This document shows positions 1-4,346 of a stretch of DNA of 8,476 nucleotides, in pieces. Source of the DNA: Sterolibacterium sp964500605 (GTDB lineage Bacteria > Pseudomonadota > Gammaproteobacteria > Burkholderiales > Rhodocyclaceae). Position 1 is the stretch's first letter, and each line of letters begins with the position of its first letter. The notes beneath the pieces were generated by a model. That model saw nothing but the letters and a program-made list of their open reading frames with translations, ran no database searches and had not been told where the DNA came from. The DNA lies in NCBI GenBank assembly GCA_964500605.1, contig CAZCOS010000076.1, forward strand, positions 1 to 8,476, written 5' to 3'. The translations under genes were made by a program, and so were the position numbers.

Positions 1-213
1 GCCTTCGTGGAAAACAACAGCAAACGCTGGGTTTCCGACACCGTCGAGCTCGGGGCATACACCACGGTGAATCTCAAGGCTGCCTATCGTCCGATGAAAT
101 ATCTGACGCTTGAAGTCGGCGTCAATAACGCCAATGACAAAAACTACGCACTCGCCAACGGCTTCCCGCAGCCGGGCCGTATGTGGTTCGCCAATGGCAG
201 CTACAAGTTCTGA
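1..213 (+). CDS. TonB-dependent outer-membrane receptor, C-terminal fragment
   Basis: The reading frame is open from the first base of the window and stops with TGA at 211-213, so only the last 70 residues are seen. They look like the final beta-strands of a TonB-dependent receptor barrel. There are alternating polar and hydrophobic strands (TVNLKAAYRP, LTLEVGVNN), the family-typical NANDKNYA segment and QPGR turn, and a terminal Phe in GSYKF, the usual outer-membrane insertion signal. Such receptors import metal chelates, cobalamin or other scarce solutes using TonB energy. The substrate cannot be read from this fragment and the plug domain lies outside the window. The next gene starts only 33 bases downstream with no terminator between, so the two are probably co-transcribed. 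With NifQ and ModE further down, a molybdenum-containing ligand is a reasonable but unproven guess. Confidence 0.85.
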   Translation, partial: AFVENNSKRWVSDTVELGAYTTVNLKAAYRPMKYLTLEVGVNNANDKNYALANGFPQPGRMWFANGSYKF

Positions 214-246
214 TCCACCTCTGATCCCATCTAACAGGAAAACAGC

Positions 247-1107
247 ATGAATCTCAAGAAAATCACTCGACAGACCTCGCTGATGGCAGCCGCCTCCTTC
301 AGTCTCGCCACCTTCAGCGGCGCGACCTTCGCCGTCGAGGAGGACATGGCCTCGGCCACCGCCACGGCCGTGCTCGCCCAGAAAAGCGGCTGCCTGGCCT
401 GCCATCGTGGCGCAGGCAAGAGCAATGGCCCGGCCTATAAGGAGGTCGCGGCGAAATACGCCGGGCAGAAGGATGCCGAGGCTACGCTCGTCAAACACAT
501 CATCAACGGCACTGGACCCGATGGTCTGGGCTGGATGAAATCGGGCAACGCCAGCCTGGCTGCCATGCCCGCCAACCACGTTACCCCGGCGCAGGCAAAG
601 CAACTCGCCCGCTGGGTGCTGGCGACGAAGGGAGAAATTCCCGACATCTCGCGCCTGTTCGTGACGGAAAAAATCACGCTCTCCGGCATGGTGAAAAACA
701 GGCTCACCCTGGATCCCGCCGCGCTGCGACAGTTCCCGCCGCAGAAGGTCGGTGAAGTCCCGCTGGTTTGCCAGAGCGGCGCAAACCTTGGAAAGCTGGA
801 AAACTTCAAAGGTGTGCGCCTGACCGACATTCTCGACAAGGCGGAGATTCTCGCTCCCGGCCACAACGACGTGAAAAAAATTGCCATCATCGCCACCGCC
901 AGTGACGGCTACAAGGTCGTGTTCTCATGGAGCGAGCTCTATAACTCGCCCGTGGGCGAAGGCGTGATGGTGTTCTTCGAGAAGAACGGCCAGCCGCTGG
1001 GCGACGACGAGGGCCGCATCGCCATGGTGTCGTCGAAAGACACGCGCACCGGCCCGCGCCATGTGAAGTGGCTGCAGGATATTGAAGTGAAGAAGATTGC
1101 GGATTGA
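247..1107 (+). CDS. Secreted cytochrome c fused to minimal sulfite-oxidase-like Mo-cofactor domain
   Basis: A 286-residue protein predicted to act in the periplasm. Residues 1-29 form a signal peptide: basic MNLKKITRQ, a hydrophobic core, and probable cleavage after ATFA. Residues about 35-128 are a small class I cytochrome c, with the heme motif CLACH at 49-53 and a likely axial Met107 in AAMPAN followed by the C-terminal helix TPAQAKQLARWVL. Residues about 138-284 resemble the molybdopterin-binding fold of the sulfite oxidase family: VPLVCQSG with Cys175 at the Mo-ligand position, FKGVRLTDIL, the DGYKVVFSWSEL segment, KNGQPL, and the closing HVKWLQDIEV. The domain is shorter than in full sulfite oxidases and lacks their C-terminal dimerisation domain. 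The protein could pass electrons between a Mo centre and heme, but the substrate is unknown and cofactor binding is inferred. The ATG is chosen because AGGA lies 7 bases upstream (236-239). Confidence 0.82.
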   Translation: MNLKKITRQTSLMAAASFSLATFSGATFAVEEDMASATATAVLAQKSGCLACHRGAGKSNGPAYKEVAAKYAGQKDAEATLVKHIINGTGPDGLGWMKSGNASLAAMPANHVTPAQAKQLARWVLATKGEIPDISRLFVTEKITLSGMVKNRLTLDPAALRQFPPQKVGEVPLVCQSGANLGKLENFKGVRLTDILDKAEILAPGHNDVKKIAIIATASDGYKVVFSWSELYNSPVGEGVMVFFEKNGQPLGDDEGRIAMVSSKDTRTGPRHVKWLQDIEVKKIAD

Positions 1108-1145
1108 CGTCCAGCCTGCCTGATTCACACCATGCCAATCGCCCC

Positions 1146-1892
1146 ATGAAAAATGAAACAGAAAATTTGTCATTGCGGCCTTGCGCCACAATCTCACCGG
1201 ACATTTTTCATGACGAGCTGGCGGGTCAAGCCCGCCATGACGCCACCATGGCCTGTTTCAGGCGATTGATCCGGCCAGATGAAGTTTGCGGTCATTGGGC
1301 GGTAGGGGCGAAAGATGTTTCGTACCGTCTTGCGGCGGCAGCTATTTCTTCGCGCCCAGTCGCGCTGCAGGATGAACAGCCAAGCCGCCTGATCGCCGCC
1401 GTCATGCGTCATGCACAAGGGGGAGAACTACCGCTATTTGCCTGGACGCTTGGATTGCCGCGAGCGGACTGGCTGGCCATGGTGGGTACGCTTTTCCCCG
1501 AACTGGGTCTGTTGACGCCGCCGATGGCGCGCGAATACGCCATTCTGGCGTCGGGCCGCCCAGCGGAATTCGATGCGCTTGTCCGTCTATTGCTCGATGC
1601 CCGGCCGCAGGCGAAACGAACACCGGAAAGCGTTTGGCTTGCCCATGCCATCGCCGCTGCCACCCAGGGGGAGCGTCATTTGTGGCAAGACCTCGGATTG
1701 CGTCGGCGTGATGATCTCACGTTCCTGTTCGAGGACCGCTTCCCGCAGCTTCACGCCGCCAACCAACACAACACGCGTTGGAAAAAGTTTCTCTACGGCG
1801 AGCTTGCCAGCCGCCTGAACCAGCCCGGCCTGCAAGCTCCCGGGTGTGGGACATGCAGTCATTTCAAGCTATGCTTCCCAGCTTCCGAGTAA
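1146..1892 (+). CDS. nifQ: NifQ-family molybdenum-handling protein, Cys motif incomplete
   Basis: NifQ is a cytoplasmic iron-sulfur protein that supplies Mo for nitrogenase FeMo-cofactor assembly. The C-terminal half matches the family: LPLFAWTLGLPRADW, the HLWQDLGL block, RWKKFLYGEL (W212 from this start), and a terminal cluster of C234, C237 and C243 followed by Phe. The family motif is Cx4Cx2Cx5C. Here the last three Cys are present, but the first position is Leu229 (GLQAPGC). The N-terminal 80 or so residues are not recognisable. The start is uncertain: ATG 1146 has no good Shine-Dalgarno, TTG 1104 overlaps the upstream stop (TTGA), and ATG 1248 lies just after a palindrome at 1219-1237. 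modE begins 15 bases after the stop, so the two are surely in one operon. No other nif gene is visible, so the role may be general Mo storage or delivery, or regulation with ModE. Family assignment is firm, start and function less so. Confidence 0.8.
   Translation: MKNETENLSLRPCATISPDIFHDELAGQARHDATMACFRRLIRPDEVCGHWAVGAKDVSYRLAAAAISSRPVALQDEQPSRLIAAVMRHAQGGELPLFAWTLGLPRADWLAMVGTLFPELGLLTPPMAREYAILASGRPAEFDALVRLLLDARPQAKRTPESVWLAHAIAAATQGERHLWQDLGLRRRDDLTFLFEDRFPQLHAANQHNTRWKKFLYGELASRLNQPGLQAPGCGTCSHFKLCFPASE
1219..1237. repeat. REP-like palindrome at 5' end of nifQ
   Basis: Perfect 7-base inverted arms, TGGCGGG and CCCGCCA, enclose a 5-base loop TCAAG. Direct copies of CATGACG flank it at 1209-1215 and 1236-1242. 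GC-rich palindromes with a core of this kind are commonly dispersed between genes in proteobacteria. Here the palindrome falls inside the longest nifQ frame, either encoding DELAGQARHDA or marking that the true start is downstream at 1248. Only one copy is present in the window, so dispersal cannot be judged. Confidence 0.45.
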
Positions 1893-1907
1893 ACCAGGAA
1901 ACATGGG

Positions 1908-2738
1908 GTGAACGATATGCGCGACACGATAGAAGAATCCCGGCCCGTCGAGGTTCACGGCTCGATCTGGCTCACCATGGCGGGCGAAAATTTCGGCGGG
2001 GCGGGGCGCGTGGATTTGCTCGCGCGCATCGCTGAATCCGGCTCGATCAGCCAGGCGGCCAAGTCGATCAAGATGAGCTACAAGGCCGCCTGGGACGCCA
2101 TCGACGCCATGAACAATCTGGCTGGCGAACCCCTCGTAGAACGCCAGACAGGCGGGAAGGGCGGCGGCGGAACACGGCTGACGGCCCGGGGACAGCAGCT
2201 CGTCGACAATTTCAGGATCATCGAAAGGGAACATCGCCTTTTCATCGAACAACTCAGCCGCCAGGCCGAGGGCATCACCAACGATTTATTACTCATCAGG
2301 AGATTGAACATGAAAACCAGCGCGCGCAACCAGTTTCTCGGCAAAGTCACCGCCATCAAGAAGGGCGCCGTCAATGACGAGGTCGATCTGGAAATCGCTG
2401 GCGGTGTGAAGATCGTCGCCGTCGTGACGCATGAAAGCACCGAAGGCTTGGGGCTGAAAGTCGGTGCGGAGGCTTTCGCGCTCATCAAGGCATCCTCCGT
2501 CATTCTCGTGACGGACGGCTGCGGCGCAAAGTTCTCGGCACGCAACCACCTCAGCGGAAAAGTTTCGCGTCTGCAGGAAGGTGCGGTCAATACAGAAGTC
2601 GTCATCGAACTACCGGGTGGCAGTGCCATCGCGGCAGTGATCACGAATGAAAGTGCGCGTAATCTGAATCTGGCCGCAGGGCAAGCCGCGACGGCCATCT
2701 TCAAAGCCTCCAGTGTCATTCTGGGTGTTCCAGCTTGA
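1908..2738 (+). CDS. modE: Molybdate-responsive transcriptional regulator ModE
   Basis: A 276-residue regulator with the complete ModE layout. Residues 17-130 are the LysR-like winged helix-turn-helix domain, with GRVDLLARIAESGSISQAAK at 33-52, the recognition segment SYKAAWDAIDAMNN and the wing TGGKGGGGTRLTARG. Residues 136-203 and 208-274 are two Mop (molybdate-binding) domains, each opening with a SARN signature (SARNQ 138-142, SARNH 210-214) and each ending KASSVIL. ModE dimers bind molybdate through this di-Mop part and then control molybdate transport and molybdoenzyme genes. The length is close to E. coli ModE. GTG 1908 has AGGA 8 bases upstream. ATG 1917, preceded by GGGGTGA at 1905-1911, is an equally good start that removes three residues. 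The gene is last in the TonB receptor/cytochrome/nifQ series and a terminator-like hairpin follows. No E. coli-type ModE operator was recognised in the window. Confidence 0.93.
   Translation: MNDMRDTIEESRPVEVHGSIWLTMAGENFGGAGRVDLLARIAESGSISQAAKSIKMSYKAAWDAIDAMNNLAGEPLVERQTGGKGGGGTRLTARGQQLVDNFRIIEREHRLFIEQLSRQAEGITNDLLLIRRLNMKTSARNQFLGKVTAIKKGAVNDEVDLEIAGGVKIVAVVTHESTEGLGLKVGAEAFALIKASSVILVTDGCGAKFSARNHLSGKVSRLQEGAVNTEVVIELPGGSAIAAVITNESARNLNLAAGQAATAIFKASSVILGVPA
2298..2312 (+). promoter_or_regulatory. Internal Shine-Dalgarno and ATG within modE
   Basis: AGGAG at 2298-2302 is followed after 7 bases by ATG 2310-2312, which is in frame with modE (codon 135). Translation from here would yield a 142-residue protein consisting of the two Mop domains alone, without the DNA-binding part. 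This is among the best ribosome-binding sites in the window and the codons just before it are AT-rich (ATTTATTACTC). Whether it is used is not known. Confidence 0.45.
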
Positions 2739-2748
2739 GTCTTCATCA

Positions 2749-2780
2749 GGGTAAAGCCGCTTTTTTTACGGCTTTCCCTT
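2749..2780 (+). terminator. Terminator-like hairpin after modE
   Basis: Arms 2749-2759 and 2769-2778 pair as GGG, then AAAGCCG with CGGCTTT, then CCC, with one unpaired T at 2752. The 9-base loop is T-rich. It begins 10 bases after the modE stop. There is no T-run after the stem, so it may be a weak or atypical intrinsic terminator. It ends exactly where the proposed ispB promoter begins. Confidence 0.4.
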
Positions 2781-2808
2781 GACGCTCTGGCGTATTGCCG
2801 CCTAACAT
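2779..2808 (+). promoter_or_regulatory. Sigma70-type promoter for ispB
   Basis: TTGACG at 2779-2784 and TAACAT at 2803-2808 are separated by 18 bases, a good match to the housekeeping consensus. Transcription would start near 2815, leaving a leader of only about 20 bases before the ispB GTG. Confidence 0.45.
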
Positions 2809-2835
2809 CCCGGTTTTTCCAGAATCCGGTTTCTT

Positions 2836-3831
2836 GTGTCTCACGCACCTGCCCCCGGCCTGAAATCCCTGGCCGCACTGAACACCCTCATCGCTCCGGA
2901 CATGCAGGCCGTCGACCGCGTCATCCGGACGCGGCTTCATTCCGACGTTGTGCTGGTTCGGCAGGTTGCCGAATACATCATCGCCGGCGGCGGAAAGCGA
3001 CTGCGGCCCGCCTTGGTTCTGCTGACCGCAGGGGCCACCGGCTACACCGGCACGCTGCATCACGAGCTGGCCGCAGTGGTCGAATTCATCCACACCGCCA
3101 CCCTCTTGCACGACGATGTCGTGGACGAATCCGCATTACGACGTGGCCGTGAAACCGCGAATGAGCTCTTCGGGAACGCCGCCAGCGTACTGGTGGGTGA
3201 TTTCCTTTATTCGCGCGCTTTCCAGATGATGCTGTCGGCCAATGACATGCGCGTCATGCAGATTCTGGCGGATGCGACCAATGTCATCGCTGAAGGCGAA
3301 GTGCTACAACTGATGAACTGCCATAACGCCGACGTCCACGTCGACGCTTATCTACAAGTCATCCGTTTCAAAACCGCCAAACTCTTCGAAGCCGCCGCGC
3401 GTCTGGGCGCGCTACTGGGCAAGTCGAACCCGGCGACCGAAAACGCGCTCGCCCGCTACGGCATGCATCTTGGTACAGCCTTCCAGCTGATCGACGATGT
3501 CCTCGATTACTCCGGCGAAGAAGCGGCAACCGGAAAACACCTGGGCGACGACCTCGCCGAAGGCAAGCCGACCCTGCCCCTGATCCACGTCATGCAGCAC
3601 GGAACCCCCGAACAATCCGCCTGCGTCCGGCAGGCCATCGAGCAGGGTGGGCGGGACGATTTCCCCAAAGTCATGGCCGCCATCCACGAAACAAACGCCC
3701 TGCAAGCCACCCGCCAGCACGCTGAACACGAAGCCAGGCAGGCTATCGAGGCATTAAATGTACTGAGCTCTTCAAATTATCAGCAAGCACTGCTAGAATT
3801 AGCCCTCTTTGCAACAAACCGGAATCACTGA
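2836..3831 (+). CDS. ispB: Polyprenyl (octaprenyl) diphosphate synthase
   Basis: A cytoplasmic trans-prenyltransferase that extends farnesyl diphosphate with isopentenyl diphosphate to make the long side chain of ubiquinone and menaquinone. At 331 residues it has the usual size for IspB. Visible motifs are GGKRLRP (52-58, substrate binding), the first aspartate-rich motif DDVVD (93-97), GDFLYSRAF (121-129), the KT pair in RFKTAKLFEAA, and the second aspartate-rich motif DDVLD (220-224) followed by the GKHLGDDLAEGKPTLPL block. All Mg-diphosphate ligands expected for activity are present. The GTG start has no clear Shine-Dalgarno and fits the short leader of the proposed promoter. The next in-frame ATG (2902) would cut into the conserved N-terminus. 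Chain length cannot be settled from sequence, so octaprenyl is assigned by resemblance. The 3' end appears to carry a promoter for the downstream tRNA. Confidence 0.93.
   Translation: MSHAPAPGLKSLAALNTLIAPDMQAVDRVIRTRLHSDVVLVRQVAEYIIAGGGKRLRPALVLLTAGATGYTGTLHHELAAVVEFIHTATLLHDDVVDESALRRGRETANELFGNAASVLVGDFLYSRAFQMMLSANDMRVMQILADATNVIAEGEVLQLMNCHNADVHVDAYLQVIRFKTAKLFEAAARLGALLGKSNPATENALARYGMHLGTAFQLIDDVLDYSGEEAATGKHLGDDLAEGKPTLPLIHVMQHGTPEQSACVRQAIEQGGRDDFPKVMAAIHETNALQATRQHAEHEARQAIEALNVLSSSNYQQALLELALFATNRNH
3771..3799 (+). promoter_or_regulatory. Promoter for tRNA-Pro inside the 3' end of ispB
   Basis: TTCAAA (3771-3776) and TAGAAT (3794-3799) lie 17 bases apart, and the -10 box has the extended TGC upstream (TGCTAGAAT). 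Transcription would start near 3806, inside ispB, about 105 bases before the tRNA. The surrounding sequence is locally AT-rich compared with the rest of ispB. This is inferred from consensus only. Confidence 0.45.
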
Positions 3832-3910
3832 AACTGCGGGTTTGGCCTCACGGCCTCATTGATCCTCTCGTTTCTGTGCTTCCACGGAAGTTCAAACGAT
3901 TCACACCATT

Positions 3911-3987
<77 letters not shown>

Positions 3988-3999
3988 AAAAGTTTTTTT

Positions 4000-4031
4000 A
4001 AAAACCGTCGCTCAGGCGGTTTTTCTTTTTT
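4000..4031 (+). terminator. Intrinsic terminator after tRNA-Pro
   Basis: AAAAACCG (4000-4007) pairs with CGGTTTTT (4017-4024) around a 9-base loop, followed by C and a run of six T. It starts 12 bases after the tRNA CCA and should end the tRNA transcript. Confidence 0.85.
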
Positions 4032-4055
4032 GGCTTACCTCCTTCTTGCATCCCT

Positions 4056-4088
4056 CTGGACTTTTTTGCTTTTGTTCAAAAAATCCAG
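4056..4088. repeat. Long AT-rich inverted repeat between tRNA terminator and sensor gene
   Basis: CTGGA plus TTTTTTG (4056-4068, with C4061 bulged) pairs with CAAAAAA plus TCCAG (4077-4088), giving 12 pairs around the 8-base loop CTTTTGTT. No T-run follows on either strand, so it is not a standard intrinsic terminator. Its role is unknown; a DNA cruciform or a structured RNA element are possibilities. Confidence 0.45.
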
Positions 4089-4110
4089 CCCGAATGGGGC
4101 GAGTGCTGCC

Positions 4111-4119
4111 TGCTAAAAT
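4111..4119 (+). promoter_or_regulatory. Extended -10 promoter candidate for the GGDEF/EAL gene
   Basis: TGCTAAAAT is a strong extended -10 element and has the same TGCTA core as the proposed tRNA promoter. No -35 box is visible at the right distance (CGAATG lies there). Transcription would start near 4126. Confidence 0.3.
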
Positions 4120-4241
4120 CAACCTCCATACGCTGACAAACAGAACGGGCTGTCAATGCCCACAAAGGTACTATTTCACACTGACGCACTGTTTTTCCCA
4201 TGGAAATTCAGTTGTGTGTGGCAGAATCCACAACGTTTTGC

Positions 4242-4268
4242 CCTCGCCGGGCTGCTTTGCTCCGGAGG
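4242..4268 (+). promoter_or_regulatory. Hairpin that would mask a Shine-Dalgarno
   Basis: CCT and CCGG (4242-4244, 4247-4250) pair with CCGG and AGG (4262-4268), with a 2-base bulge and an 11-base loop. The 3' arm contains GGAGG (4264-4268), the only strong ribosome-binding sequence upstream of the sensor gene, placed 6 bases before TTG 4275. Folding would hide it. Confidence 0.3.
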
Positions 4269-4274
4269 TTTTAC

Positions 4275-4346
4275 TTGTTCCCCATCCTTGACTACTGCCT
4301 TCGCACCTTCCAGTGTGCGAAAAGTGGCTTTTTCGACCTGAAATGA
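4275..4346 (+). CDS. Possible leader peptide coupled to the GGDEF/EAL gene
   Basis: A TTG at 4275, 6 bases after GGAGG, opens a 23-codon frame (reading FPILDYCLRTFQ and onward, ending GFFDLK). Its TGA at 4344-4346 overlaps the ATG of the next gene as ATGA. The same frame extends upstream to ATG 4200, giving 48 codons, but that ATG has no Shine-Dalgarno. The main gene itself also lacks a Shine-Dalgarno, so ribosomes ending here could restart on it. The peptide resembles nothing recognised, and the arrangement may be chance. Confidence 0.3.
   Translation: MFPILDYCLRTFQCAKSGFFDLK

Larger units (their letters stand above)
4032..4342. other. Gene-poor, hairpin-rich leader region
   Basis: About 310 bases with no recognisable gene. 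Seen here are the AT-rich inverted repeat at 4056-4088, a 5-base arm pair TGACA/TGTCA (4134-4138 and 4151-4155), a small hairpin TGTGG/CCACA (4217-4232), a GC-rich hairpin holding a GGAGG (4242-4268), and a perfect 7-base hairpin TTCGCAC/GTGCGAA (4300-4321). An extended -10 box at 4111-4119 would make the last three part of a leader of about 220 bases for the cyclic-di-GMP gene. No known riboswitch class was recognised. Confidence 0.5.

Noticed and set aside
214..246. ModE operator between the receptor and cytochrome genes
   Set aside because: The E. coli-type TATATA-containing inverted repeat is absent; the gap is too short and looks like a simple intergenic spacer with a ribosome-binding site.
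2078..2878. 266-codon open frame on the - strand across modE and the ispB promoter
   Set aside because: Antisense to two Mop domains with clear motifs; the translation is Ser, Arg and Pro rich and unlike any family.
3843..3859. Direct repeat GGCCTCA twice, upstream of the tRNA
   Set aside because: Only 7 bases, two copies; could equally form a 4-base hairpin. Too short to support a regulatory claim.
4230..4290. Cyclic-di-GMP riboswitch upstream of the GGDEF/EAL gene
   Set aside because: Attractive by context, but the conserved core sequences of the known class I aptamer were not found by eye in this stretch.
4046..4341. Two + strand frames of 81 and 61 codons between the tRNA and the sensor gene
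   Set aside because: No Shine-Dalgarno, Cys/Phe/Ser-rich composition, no domain, and no sensible placement relative to the next gene. The ATGA-coupled frame in the third phase is better supported.
4313..4342. GTG 4313 as the start of the GGDEF/EAL protein
   Set aside because: It lies inside the loop and arm of a perfect hairpin and has no Shine-Dalgarno; ATG 4343 gives a normal hydrophilic N-terminus before TM1 and overlaps the upstream stop as ATGA.
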